The notes: generated by a model not told the origin, from the letters alone. A DNA stretch of 64,000 nt from Lewinellaceae bacterium (GCA_020636195.1 JACJYH010000008.1:38317-102316), one strand, 5' to 3'; positions 9,769 through 18,148 are shown, counted from the stretch's first letter. Numbers and translations are program-made.

Positions 9769-9776
9769 CAAAGATA
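9769..9776 (-). promoter_or_regulatory. putative -7 box for the SdrD-B/T9SS gene
   Basis: Reads TATCTTTG on the minus strand, a full match to TAnnTTTG. It lies about 70 bp upstream of the start codon in an otherwise AT-rich gap of 256 bp (9700-9955) that holds no gene. Confidence 0.4.
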
Positions 9777-9955
9777 CAATCAGATCAATGAAAATAACTA
9801 TTATTTTCTTTAAATTGATGAATATAATTTATTGTAATTCATTTACTTATGATAATTATTTCATATATTTTTTTATACTTTTTTAAATATAATTTATTTT
9901 CAATAGAATACATATCACCTTAATAAAAAATGTATTCAAAGCTAAATATCAATCA

Positions 9956-10483
9956 TTAAAACCAAATATCCATAGCTCCACCATGATTTTTGGAAGATGA
10001 CATTTTCACAAGCGGGTATTCTTTGAGCAGATTTAGAATCGCTTCTTTCAGGACTCCTTGTCCTTTTCCATGAATGACAGTGATATACGTAGTACCTTTT
10101 TCAACGTGGGTGTTTAAAAACTCCTTAAAAGTTTCTAGTTGAAAAGCAAGTATTTGACCTGAAGGCAAATTATTCATTTCAGGAGCCAAAATTTCAATAT
10201 GTAAATCAATAGTGTGATGTAGCATTTTTCTTGATTTTCCTTTGTTATTCTCAAATTTCGCCTTTTCATTGGCTTCTTCAGAAGACAAGAACGCATCTAT
10301 ATCAAAGAATTCGGGCTGATCTTCTACTTTTGAAATATTATTGATACTTGTCAAAAAGACTTTATCATTGACTTGAATGCGAAGTTTTCCATTGCTATTT
10401 TGTCCAATATACTTCCCTTTTTGTTTTGAAGTTTGCATGATGACTTCGTCACCTATCCATAAGTCACTGAGCTTGAGTTTCAA
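9956..10483 (-). CDS. Smr domain protein (MutS2-like C-terminus)
   Basis: 175 residues. The C-terminal ~85 residues form an Smr domain: 'HHTIDLHIEIL' (DLH motif) and 'ITVIHGKGQGVLKEAI' (HGKG motif). Smr domains are nicking nuclease or nucleic-acid-binding modules found at the C-terminus of MutS2. The N-terminal part ('LWIGDEVIMQTSKQKGKYIG...GKLRIQV') looks like the small beta-barrel that precedes Smr in MutS2, but there is no MutS ATPase. The start is a TTG that overlaps the TGA of the upstream HHH gene (TTGA), which indicates coupled translation. Confidence 0.85.
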   Translation of the reverse strand: MKLKLSDLWIGDEVIMQTSKQKGKYIGQNSNGKLRIQVNDKVFLTSINNISKVEDQPEFFDIDAFLSSEEANEKAKFENNKGKSRKMLHHTIDLHIEILAPEMNNLPSGQILAFQLETFKEFLNTHVEKGTTYITVIHGKGQGVLKEAILNLLKEYPLVKMSSSKNHGGAMDIWF

Positions 10484-12543
10484 AATTTCAGCTTGAGTTG
10501 TGCCTTTGCCTCAGACCTCACCGATCCCAAAATCTGTTCATTTCCATTACCAATGGAATTTATATCATCATAATATGTTCTAGCATATCTCATTTCAAAG
10601 GTAATATTGCGACCTATGCGGTATCGACCGTTGATATAAAATCTCGTTCCTTTATTTTGATAGAATGGAATGTAGAATTCATAGAGTAGATCATTTTCAT
10701 AGGTGTAAATCCTTGCATCGAAACTATTGATATCAAACATTGCAAATCTAGCTGTAAAGGAAAATGGTTTTGCAATGGGTTTATACATAACATCCTGATA
10801 CATCATATAACCTTTGCCTACTGAGGTCTTAAAATAATTAGATAGCTCTATGCGATCTCTAATCTCCCATTCCTTTGTAATTTTGTAGCTGAAATGTGCC
10901 CGAATTCGTTGGAGTACTTGAGCTTGTGGATAGTCAATTTTTTCAGTTCCTGAACTATTGAGATACTTTTTTTCATATCTATATTGGAGATAACATTCCA
11001 GTTTTCTTTTTTCTACATATTGGACTTTGATGAAAAACTCCTTTCCATCAGTGATACCATCACGTCTGTAACCTATCCAAGGATGCTTCCAAAAATCGAC
11101 ATACGAGCTGATAGTCCATTTTCTTATAGGTCTTATCTCTATACCCCAATAAAGTCCTGATTCATTGATTGGAAGGCTGGATTCACTGAAGGCATTACCA
11201 TTCAATGTGTGAAAATCAGGCGAAAAGTTCCTATAGAGTAATGAAATGTCCATATTTCTGTCCACGCTGATTAAGGCGCCATTCGTAGTGGCTTTTCCAC
11301 CATTATCACTGATCGCAGTCTCTCCAAATAAGTTTAGATTTTTCCATCGATATCCATATTCTACGCTGGCATTGATCAATTGTTTCCCTGCAAATAAATA
11401 CTTCTTATACAACTGTTCATCCTTGATTAGTGGTAATGAAAAATAAGTGTAGAGTGTATTTAAACCCAATTCCAACTTCCGATTCTTATACTTTACCTTG
11501 ATACCACCATTACCTTGGTATAAGGTATTTTTATTTTCAATTTCTGATAGAGTGCGATGATAACCATCTTGTCTCACAGAACCAAAGTAATCAAAATCTG
11601 TATTGTCCAAAGTATCTGTGCGCAAAGATGCGTCCACAGGTTTGTAGGATGCAAAAATGGTCGTTTCAACGTGGTTAACAGGTGTCAATGTAATCCCTAC
11701 TCCTCGATAATAATTTACTTCATTCACGGAGCTATATGGCCGCAAACTGCGACCTGCCCGTTTGACATTCATCACAAAAGAAGACTTACCAATTCCAAAA
11801 TCATTGTGCAAAATCAAACCTTGACCCATGCTCACCACATAATCACCCAATGTCACCATGGAAACAAATCGATTGACTTTCCTTGCCATGACGAAAAAGG
11901 AATAATAATCAAAACCTTTTTTGTTGTATTGATTAAACAATGGCTCTCCGGCGTCATTTTCTGCGGTGATTCCGGCTTTAAAATCTTGTCCGTATTCATA
12001 CCTATATCGAGCATAGAAGTGGTTTGGAGTGCCTAAATAGGCTGTTTCACCTTGATCGTTTGGAATGTACCCCTTTTTCTGTTCCAGAACACGTTTTGTT
12101 TTTAAAAATAGTGTTGATTTTCCTTTTGTAAATGCATCTTTAAAGTTCAAGTTATAATCTGCATCAGCTATCTCACATTTTAGAAATGGAGAAACATTTT
12201 TGATTGTTGTTAGATCCCAGGAAGGGATGGCTTGCACTTCATAAATACTCAAAAACGAACCAAACTTCTCTCGGTATTGGATAAAATCCTTGATTTGAAT
12301 TTCATTGAGAATAAATAACTCCTTAAGATCATTTTCAGAAGCAGAATTGATATTCAATCGATATTCATAGTAATGTTGTAGGTTATCCAATATAGTATTG
12401 TAATCAAAATTTTCGTCCCCTGAAGACTCAATAAAGTCTTCGACAAGATTTGAGATAAAATTATTGGTTTGAATCTCTTCTTGCGCATGTGCATAATGCA
12501 CGACCAAAAGTAATACGACAATAAATCCCTTTATCTTATTCAT
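10480..12543 (-). CDS. secreted helix-hairpin-helix (ComEA-like) protein with barrel-like C-terminus
   Basis: 687 residues. Signal peptide about 1-20. A ComEA-type helix-hairpin-helix segment lies at about 55-110 ('LNINSASENDLKELFIL', 'YREKFGSFLSIYEVQAI'). About 550 residues of strand-rich, aromatic-rich sequence follow, ending 'AQLKLKF', typical of an outer-membrane beta-barrel with a terminal aromatic. Proteins of this layout are widespread and uncharacterised in Bacteroidota. A DNA-related role is suggested only by the HHH motif. It heads a two-gene unit with the Smr gene. The promoter in front is the clearest in the window and would give a leaderless mRNA. Confidence 0.8.
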   Translation of the reverse strand: MNKIKGFIVVLLLVVHYAHAQEEIQTNNFISNLVEDFIESSGDENFDYNTILDNLQHYYEYRLNINSASENDLKELFILNEIQIKDFIQYREKFGSFLSIYEVQAIPSWDLTTIKNVSPFLKCEIADADYNLNFKDAFTKGKSTLFLKTKRVLEQKKGYIPNDQGETAYLGTPNHFYARYRYEYGQDFKAGITAENDAGEPLFNQYNKKGFDYYSFFVMARKVNRFVSMVTLGDYVVSMGQGLILHNDFGIGKSSFVMNVKRAGRSLRPYSSVNEVNYYRGVGITLTPVNHVETTIFASYKPVDASLRTDTLDNTDFDYFGSVRQDGYHRTLSEIENKNTLYQGNGGIKVKYKNRKLELGLNTLYTYFSLPLIKDEQLYKKYLFAGKQLINASVEYGYRWKNLNLFGETAISDNGGKATTNGALISVDRNMDISLLYRNFSPDFHTLNGNAFSESSLPINESGLYWGIEIRPIRKWTISSYVDFWKHPWIGYRRDGITDGKEFFIKVQYVEKRKLECYLQYRYEKKYLNSSGTEKIDYPQAQVLQRIRAHFSYKITKEWEIRDRIELSNYFKTSVGKGYMMYQDVMYKPIAKPFSFTARFAMFDINSFDARIYTYENDLLYEFYIPFYQNKGTRFYINGRYRIGRNITFEMRYARTYYDDINSIGNGNEQILGSVRSEAKAQLKLKF

Positions 12544-12547
12544 AAGA

Positions 12548-12578
12548 CAAAGCTATAAAATCTAAGTGATTACACAAA
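12548..12578 (-). promoter_or_regulatory. -33/-7 promoter of the HHH-Smr operon
   Basis: On the minus strand a -33 TTTG (12575-12578) and a -7 TAGCTTTG (12548-12555) are separated by 19 bp, matching the Bacteroidota consensus. The -7 box ends 4 nt before the ATG at 12543, so transcripts would carry virtually no leader. Confidence 0.65.
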
Positions 12579-12607
12579 GTAGTCCAAAATAATAATGCTA
12601 ACAAATA

Positions 12608-12737
12608 TTTCAAATTACCGTCAAATATAGGTATTTAATAAATGGTGGTGGATTAATTTTATTATGATCGTTGGATTACATTTATTACAATGTTGAAGAT
12701 ATCAGGACTGCCCTGACGATGGTGTCAAGACAATGCC
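12608..12737 (+). repeat. direct repeat, left copy (flanks the PKD/T9SS gene)
   Basis: Begins TTTCAAATTACCGTCAAATA and ends GACAATGCC. The same sequence, with small changes (very roughly 80% identity by eye), recurs in the same orientation at 14603-14730. It ends in a palindromic motif (CTGCCCTGACGATGGTGTCA) of which a further partial copy follows directly (12738-12765). Confidence 0.8.
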
Positions 12738-12779
12738 TTGACGATGGTGTCAGGACAAAGCCCCTGATTTACACCACCA

Positions 12780-14585
12780 TCACCGCTTCACCACCTTGCC
12801 TTCTCTCACCTGCATGCTGCCATCAGTAAAACGCCACAGATAGATGCCCGAAGGCAGCGACTGCACATCAATGTTATTCTGTCCGTAGTAGAGACGTTGT
12901 GTCAGGACAGAGTGACCAGAGATGTCATAGAGACTGATTTCTCCATGTGCGGGCACGTACTCACCAAGGGTGACGAGGAGATAGTCCTCTACAGGATTCG
13001 GGAAGGTGGAGATATCTGCCTTGCTTGTGGAGATGTCTGTACTGCTACTCGTTCCTAAGGTGATGTCACGACATGTGGTGTTGCTGCTGTTCTCGTTGCT
13101 GACAGTGAGGCAGACGTGATAGACGCCCTGATGTGGGAAGGTATGGTATGGACTTTTCGTCGATTCCTGCGGGCTGCCGTCACCGAAGTTCCATGTCCAT
13201 GACTCCGGTCTAAAATAGCTCAAGTCCGTAAACCGCAGCCGCAGATAGTCGAGGCTGTCTGGCTCGTATCGAAACTTCGCCACGGGGTAGTTGTCCAGAC
13301 CGAGCGTATCACACGGCGACCCGTCTAAAGGGCCGAGGCGGTAGTGCGGGAAGTTGGGCATAGACCATGGGTTATTCGGGATGTGGAGGGCATGCTGTCG
13401 GAAGGAGCAAGCATCACCCTGTTCATCTGGGTAATCCATAATGTGTAGGTGCTCTGCACTAGCGGCACCGGAAACATTGTACAGGCGCCCATCAGGCCCA
13501 TAACCCCAAAAACCAAAAGGTGTCTGGGTAAATCCCGGCGTGTCGGGATTACTTTGAAACCCATCGTAGGTTGCTATATGGATACGTGGTTTTCGTAAAT
13601 CTGCTATATCATATTGGTATAGGTCATTTCTGTTGTTGACATAGAGATACCTATCATTAGGAGAAAATGCCACGCTTTGTCCTACGCTCGCTTCGGGTAT
13701 CACCAAGGTATCAAAAAAAGGATTTGACAACAAGCCTGTACATCTATCAAAATCAAAGATGGACACCACACCAATGCTGTCCCAGTATCGACCATCACAA
13801 ATGGCATACTTATCTCCTGCGTGTGAAAATGTAGCATTCCCTGCGCTCAGTACCGGATTATATTTCCCAATGGCTTGGGTGTGTATGGCATGCACTCCGG
13901 TAGGGTCTAATAAAAATGTATAATACGTAACCCCTTCCGAATCTAAGACAATGATCCACCAGTCACGTCCATTCGCATGACGACAAGCTTGTAGTAAATT
14001 ACTTTTAAGCATTTTTTTAATTAGTACTTTGTCTTTGGATATCACACACCCCTTGCCTCCATTGCACTGCCTGTCTATGATTGTATACCACACACCAATC
14101 GGTTCATCCACATATAAATCAACCATGATGTTAAAATCATATAGTAACTCCTTTCCATCTTGTACCATAGGCAGTATGATATTTCCTTGAAATTGTCTAA
14201 ATCCATATACGTCTCCTGTAGCATTATGTACATTATTTCTCCAATAATTATTATAATTAATGGTATCACCCCCTTGTAGGGGTAGGTCATCGGAACCAAA
14301 GACCTGCATACCATTGGTATAACACACTAATTTTCCACTGTCATCACTATAATTGGTATTGGTGGCACCAAACATAAACCGACGGTAGGGATAGTAGTCT
14401 ATCGTCATAGGGTCAGATGTGAAATTTAAGGTAAATGGCCAAAACTCCTTTTCAATGCTATCTTTGAGAATCATATCAATGGTACTGGTTGCATGGCTAC
14501 CCATCGCCCAGTTATAGTCATTTTTTTGGGCACTGAGTTGTAAAATACTTATTAGGTAAATGATTGATATTGTGACGGCTCTCAT
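12780..14585 (-). CDS. PKD-domain T9SS-sorted secreted protein, GC-mosaic
   Basis: 601 residues. Signal peptide about 1-19. Residues 20-420 have repeated short strands typical of a propeller-like fold ('FSPNDRYLYVNNRNDLYQYD', 'YGPDGRLYNVSG'). One PKD domain lies at about 430-510 ('WTWNFGDGSPQESTKSPYHTF'), and a type A T9SS sorting domain ends the protein ('TFPNPVEDYLLVTLG', 'GIYLWRFTDG'). It should be secreted through the T9SS; the ligand is unknown. Composition changes sharply near 13.55 kb: 60-base lines at 13261 and 13321 are each 60% GC, whereas the line at 14221 is 30%. The C-terminal half therefore looks acquired or recombined. The gene lies between ~130-bp direct repeats. Confidence 0.85.
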   Translation of the reverse strand: MRAVTISIIYLISILQLSAQKNDYNWAMGSHATSTIDMILKDSIEKEFWPFTLNFTSDPMTIDYYPYRRFMFGATNTNYSDDSGKLVCYTNGMQVFGSDDLPLQGGDTINYNNYWRNNVHNATGDVYGFRQFQGNIILPMVQDGKELLYDFNIMVDLYVDEPIGVWYTIIDRQCNGGKGCVISKDKVLIKKMLKSNLLQACRHANGRDWWIIVLDSEGVTYYTFLLDPTGVHAIHTQAIGKYNPVLSAGNATFSHAGDKYAICDGRYWDSIGVVSIFDFDRCTGLLSNPFFDTLVIPEASVGQSVAFSPNDRYLYVNNRNDLYQYDIADLRKPRIHIATYDGFQSNPDTPGFTQTPFGFWGYGPDGRLYNVSGAASAEHLHIMDYPDEQGDACSFRQHALHIPNNPWSMPNFPHYRLGPLDGSPCDTLGLDNYPVAKFRYEPDSLDYLRLRFTDLSYFRPESWTWNFGDGSPQESTKSPYHTFPHQGVYHVCLTVSNENSSNTTCRDITLGTSSSTDISTSKADISTFPNPVEDYLLVTLGEYVPAHGEISLYDISGHSVLTQRLYYGQNNIDVQSLPSGIYLWRFTDGSMQVREGKVVKR

Positions 14586-14602
14586 GTGTAGGTTTTTAAA
14601 AT

Positions 14603-14730
14603 TTTCAAATTACCGTCAAATATAGGTATTTTTCCAATGGTGGATGATATTTTTTGATCGTTAGTTTACATTTGCTCAGAATGTTGAAGATGTCAGGGCT
14701 CTGCCCTGACGATGGTGTCAGGACAATGCC
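14603..14730 (+). repeat. direct repeat, right copy (flanks the PKD/T9SS gene)
   Basis: Counterpart of 12608-12737 in the same orientation. It begins 18 bp upstream of the PKD gene start, so it carries or overlaps that gene's promoter. It ends with a perfect hairpin, GTCAGGGCTCTGCCCTGAC (8-bp stem, 3-nt loop), followed by GATGGTGTCAGGACAATGCC. Confidence 0.8.
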
Positions 14731-14887
14731 CTTTGGGGATTTTTCGGAGCTTGCGCTCCTAATAAGATGTCAGGGCTCTGCCCCTAGGTTTATGTTTGGT
14801 ATTAATTGTAAAGCTATTATACATGCATTGTTTTTAATGATATTACAAAACATGAATACGAATTGGAAGATGTCAGGGCTACGCACC
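14686..14887 (+). repeat. REP-like cluster: three copies of GAAGATGTCAGGGCT-type motif
   Basis: The motif (A/G)AAGATGTCAGGGCT, or a near copy of it, occurs at about 14687, 14763 and 14867. The first is followed by its inverse GCCCTGAC and the second by GCCCCTA. Between the first two is another small hairpin, GGAGC-TTGC-GCTCC (about 14746-14759). The copies resemble bacterial repetitive extragenic palindromes. The 706-bp gap 14586-15291 holds only this cluster, an 11-bp tandem repeat and a decayed MITE; no credible gene was found in it. Confidence 0.65.
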
Positions 14888-15063
14888 TAAATATGTGTTG
14901 TGTGTTATTATTAAGTGAAAAAGCCAAACAACGAAATGAAAAATCAAAATCCACTAGGAGTTGTGTAAATCGTTGTGCAATATAATGAGGCAAAGGATAC
15001 AATGATCATATTTCAAAATGGATTCCGACATTCAATATTTCGATATTTAATCAATGTAAAGTC

Positions 15064-15096
15064 ATAGTCGGGTTATAGTCGGGTTATAGTCGGGTT
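15064..15096 (+). repeat. three perfect tandem copies of an 11-bp unit
   Basis: ATAGTCGGGTT is repeated three times without a mismatch (15064-15074, 15075-15085, 15086-15096), followed by AATAG. It lies in the gene-free gap between the REP-like cluster and the MITE relic. Whether it is a protein-binding array or slippage product cannot be told. Confidence 0.85.
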
Positions 15097-15133
15097 AATA
15101 GAGCAAATATGCAATGAGAATTTTCAAGCTTTA

Positions 15134-15250
15134 AGTATGTTTCAATTTTGTTTTTGGATAATAAAAAGGAACTATTTTGAGCGAAAAAGGCAAATTTTGC
15201 AATCGATTGAGCATTTAGAAGAAAAATATCTTCAATTATGGTACTTCAAA
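15134..15250 (+). mobile_element. decayed MITE relic (same family as the 160-bp elements)
   Basis: 15134-15206 closely matches the left half of MITE copy 1 (AGTATGTTT..ATTTTG, TTTTTGGATAATAAAA, GAGCGAAAAAGGCAAATTTT). After the central AATCGA the match fades and the right terminal repeat is not recognisable. It is an old, truncated or diverged copy. Confidence 0.75.
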
Positions 15251-15291
15251 TTATAGATTGTTGAATGAATTTTAACAATTTAAAATCCTTT

Positions 15292-15930
15292 TCAGTCAGT
15301 CACCATAATTTGCAGTGCTTGGTCCAATCTGGAAAGTGTATTTGATCCATCCATAATGTAGATGTTACTGAAATTCAATTTTGCACCTTTAGAAATTTTC
15401 ACAAAACTATCTGTTATATGATTTTCTAATACATCATTGTGCACATTCCAATTCATGACACCGATACCATTTGGATCAATGACCGTGATATTGCAGGATT
15501 TAAATACATAATTGAGATAATCAGGCATGGGCTCGGAAGTGGAAAGAGATAATTTCTTCAAAGCCATTAAAGATGATTTAGATATTTTACCCTCCTTTAC
15601 ACCTTCTATGTATAGATCAGGCTTGGGAACCATCACCGCTTTTGTAGTTTGTATGCCGCAAATAACTTTTTTATAATACAGCTTGATCTTGAATTCGTCA
15701 GCCGGAAACTGAGGCACTACTAAGTAAGTTGAATCGTCCATCTTTGTAAACCTTCCATTGGTAATTTTAAAATCAATTTCCAAAGGGTCAGCTCCGTTCA
15801 ATGCCAGATTTACTTTATTATTGAAATTGATGTATAAACTGCTCGTTTCACCTTTTATTTCAGGGATGCCCGCAAACATATTAGATGCCCAAAAAACTGC
15901 TAATACACAGAATAATAAATATTTAAACAT
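15292..15930 (-). CDS. GldM C-terminal-domain-like secreted protein
   Basis: 212 residues. Signal peptide about 1-20 ('FWASNMFA'). The mature part starts 'LYINFNNKVNLALNGADPLE' and continues with short strands ('GRFTKMDDSTYLVVPQFP', 'FKIKLYYKKVICGIQT'), recalling the repeated Ig-like periplasmic domains of the T9SS/gliding motor protein GldM. It lacks the N-terminal membrane helix and the length (~500 residues) of GldM, so it is not GldM. Its ATG overlaps the TAA of the upstream VOC gene by 1 nt. A link to T9SS or gliding is inferred from weak similarity only. Confidence 0.6.
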   Translation of the reverse strand: MFKYLLFCVLAVFWASNMFAGIPEIKGETSSLYINFNNKVNLALNGADPLEIDFKITNGRFTKMDDSTYLVVPQFPADEFKIKLYYKKVICGIQTTKAVMVPKPDLYIEGVKEGKISKSSLMALKKLSLSTSEPMPDYLNYVFKSCNITVIDPNGIGVMNWNVHNDVLENHITDSFVKISKGAKLNFSNIYIMDGSNTLSRLDQALQIMVTD

Positions 15931-16337
15931 TACTTATTTTCATTATAATATTCATCAAATACTTTGTCAATGGGTTCCCAGAGCTCGATTTTTCGTCCAT
16001 CACCATCCAGAATATGAACAAATTTACCATAGTCATAAGTTTCCACTTCATCACAAATGGTAACACCGGCTTCTTTGAGATCAACCACAAGTTTTTCTAA
16101 ATCTTTGACACGATAATTGACCATGAATTGTTGATCGGCATCGCCCAAATAATTTGTTTTTTCAGACATTGGACTCCATTGAATATAAGCCGTTTTAGAA
16201 GGGTCATCCCAAGGTCTGAATTTAAAAGTGGCTCCATACGCATCAGTATCAAAACCAAGATTTTCCTTGTACCATTGTTTTGTTTTATCAGGATCTTTTG
16301 ATCGAAAAAGAATACCTCCTATGCCTGTTGTGGTCAT
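15930..16337 (-). CDS. VOC (glyoxalase/bleomycin-resistance) family protein
   Basis: 135 residues, one VOC domain: 'GGILFRSKDPDKTKQWYKEN' at the start, 'AYIQWSPM', 'FMVNYRVKDLEKLVVDLKEAG', and 'KFVHILDGDGRKIELWEP' at the end with the usual terminal metal-ligand Glu. VOC proteins are small metal-dependent lyases, dioxygenases or binding proteins; the substrate cannot be assigned. It overlaps the downstream GldM-like gene by 1 nt (TAATG), indicating a two-gene operon. It is divergent from the ABC-F gene. Confidence 0.88.
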   Translation of the reverse strand: MTTTGIGGILFRSKDPDKTKQWYKENLGFDTDAYGATFKFRPWDDPSKTAYIQWSPMSEKTNYLGDADQQFMVNYRVKDLEKLVVDLKEAGVTICDEVETYDYGKFVHILDGDGRKIELWEPIDKVFDEYYNENK

Positions 16338-16422
16338 GTTTGCTACTTCTATTTTTTTAATGAAATAGAAATTTTTATTAAAAGTTTAAATTGAACGCTG
16401 AGAATACCAAATTTCAAAATCT

Positions 16423-16430
16423 TACTTTTG
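16423..16430 (+). promoter_or_regulatory. putative -7 box of the ABC-F gene
   Basis: TACTTTTG followed by CGG, a full match to TAnnTTTG, 20 nt upstream of the ATG at 16451. No good -33 box was seen. Confidence 0.45.
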
Positions 16431-16450
16431 CGGAAAATACCAAATAAAGT

Positions 16451-18091
16451 ATGATTTCAGTAGATGGATTAGCGGTAGAGTTTAGTGGTACGACGTTATT
16501 TAGTGATGTATCTTTTGTGATTAATCCCACAGATAAAATCGCTTTGATGGGGAAAAATGGTGCCGGAAAATCCACTTTGATGAAAATTATTGCGGGTTTC
16601 AAAACACCTACACGTGGTCATGTCAGCAAATCCATTGACCAAATCATTGCCTATCTCCCACAGCATCTGCTTACCGAAGACGATTCCACGGTTTTTGCTG
16701 AGGTAGGCAAGGCATATCTCGAAACCAATCAATTAAAACAAGAGATGCAAGAAATTGAACATCAATTGGTTACACGTACTGATTATGAATCTGATGAGTA
16801 CATGAAACTCATTGAAAAATCTGCTGAATTGGGAGAACGTTATTATGCATTGGAAGATGTAAACACTGATGCAGAAATTGAAAAAACCTTGTTGGGATTA
16901 GGTTTTCACAGAGACGATTTCAATAAACCGACGAGTGAATTCAGCGGAGGTTGGAGAATGCGCATTGAGTTGGCAAAAATCTTGTTGCGTGACCCTGATT
17001 TGATACTTTTGGATGAGCCTACAAATCATATCGATATTGAATCAGTCGTTTGGTTGGAAAATTTTTTAACAACCAAGGCAAAAGCTGTAATGGTGATCTC
17101 CCATGACAAAGCTTTCATAGATAATATTACCAATAGAACATTGGAGCTGACGATGGGAAAAATGTACGATTATAGAGCAAAATATTCGCAGTATCTAGAA
17201 TTAAGAGAATCTCGGAGACAGGCACAGATAAAGGCATATAAGGATCAGCAGAAAATGATTGCAGAGAGCAAGGAATTTATTGAAAGGTTTAAGGGTACTT
17301 ATTCAAAGGCAAACCAGGTCAATTCTGTGGAGCGAATGCTTGAAAAATTAAAACCTATAGAAATAGACGAAGTGGATACATCCTCCTTAAAATTGAAGTT
17401 TCCACCAAGCCAACGCTCGGGAGATTTCCCTATCGTGGTCAAGCATTTATCTAAAAAATATGGCGATTATCTTGTGTTCAATGATGCGGATTTGACCATT
17501 CATCGTGGCGAAAAAGTCGCTTTTGTGGGTAGAAATGGAGAAGGCAAATCAACATTGATCAAGGCAATTATGGGAGAAATAGAATATAGTGGTCAATGTC
17601 AGATTGGACATAATGTTAAAATAGGATACTTCGCCCAAAACCAAGCATCCCTTTTAAATCCTGAAAAAACGATATTTCAAACCGTGGATGAAGTCGCTGA
17701 GGGCGAAATCCGAACACAGATCAAAACAATTCTTGGTTGTTTTCTCTTTTCAGGAGACGATATTGATAAAAAAGTAGGCGTTCTATCCGGTGGTGAACGT
17801 ACACGGTTGGCTATGGTAAAATTGTTATTGGAACCGGTCAACCTACTTATATTGGATGAACCTACAAACCATTTGGATCTAAAGTCTAAAGAAGTCCTTA
17901 AAGATGCATTGTTGGCTTTCGATGGAACCATGATTTTGGTGTCACACGACAGAGACTTTCTACAAGGCCTTGCTTACAAGGTTTTTGAGTTTAAAGACAA
18001 AAGAATAAAAGAACATTACGAAACTATAGATGAATTCATCGAAAGAAACCGGATGAGTACGCTGAAAGAAATAGAAAAGAAAACTTTTTAA
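16451..18091 (+). CDS. ABC-F family ATPase
   Basis: 546 residues with two soluble ABC domains and no membrane segment. The first domain has Walker A GKNGAGKST (about 34-42), signature 'FSGGWRMRIELAKIL' and Walker B 'LILLDEPTNHID'. The second has GRNGEGKST, 'LSGGERTRLAMVKLL' and 'LLILDEPTNHLD'. The charged linker between them (about 240-320, 'YSQYLELRESRRQAQIKAYKDQQ') is the P-site tRNA interaction motif region of ABC-F proteins. These act on the ribosome (EttA/Uup/YbiT-type translation factors or antibiotic protection). The subgroup cannot be fixed by eye. Confidence 0.93.
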   Translation: MISVDGLAVEFSGTTLFSDVSFVINPTDKIALMGKNGAGKSTLMKIIAGFKTPTRGHVSKSIDQIIAYLPQHLLTEDDSTVFAEVGKAYLETNQLKQEMQEIEHQLVTRTDYESDEYMKLIEKSAELGERYYALEDVNTDAEIEKTLLGLGFHRDDFNKPTSEFSGGWRMRIELAKILLRDPDLILLDEPTNHIDIESVVWLENFLTTKAKAVMVISHDKAFIDNITNRTLELTMGKMYDYRAKYSQYLELRESRRQAQIKAYKDQQKMIAESKEFIERFKGTYSKANQVNSVERMLEKLKPIEIDEVDTSSLKLKFPPSQRSGDFPIVVKHLSKKYGDYLVFNDADLTIHRGEKVAFVGRNGEGKSTLIKAIMGEIEYSGQCQIGHNVKIGYFAQNQASLLNPEKTIFQTVDEVAEGEIRTQIKTILGCFLFSGDDIDKKVGVLSGGERTRLAMVKLLLEPVNLLILDEPTNHLDLKSKEVLKDALLAFDGTMILVSHDRDFLQGLAYKVFEFKDKRIKEHYETIDEFIERNRMSTLKEIEKKTF

Positions 18092-18148
18092 ATGGTTTGT
18101 GGACAACTTTTGACTTTTAAAAGCAGTTATACTACCAAATAGCTCGAT

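Noticed and set aside
11557..12036. 159-residue ORF antisense to the HHH gene.
   Set aside because: It lies wholly inside a well-supported gene, is rich in Cys/His/Ile without domain signs, and is a shadow of the strand-rich coding sequence.
13325..13564. 79-residue ORF within the high-GC half of the PKD gene, considered as a separate gene or sign of a frameshift.
   Set aside because: The main frame is unbroken through the region with PKD and T9SS motifs; longer alternative ORFs are expected where GC is high.
14654..14890. 78-residue ORF across the REP-like cluster.
   Set aside because: Its sequence is the translation of repeated palindromes (LRMLKMSGLCPDDG), with no start context or domain.
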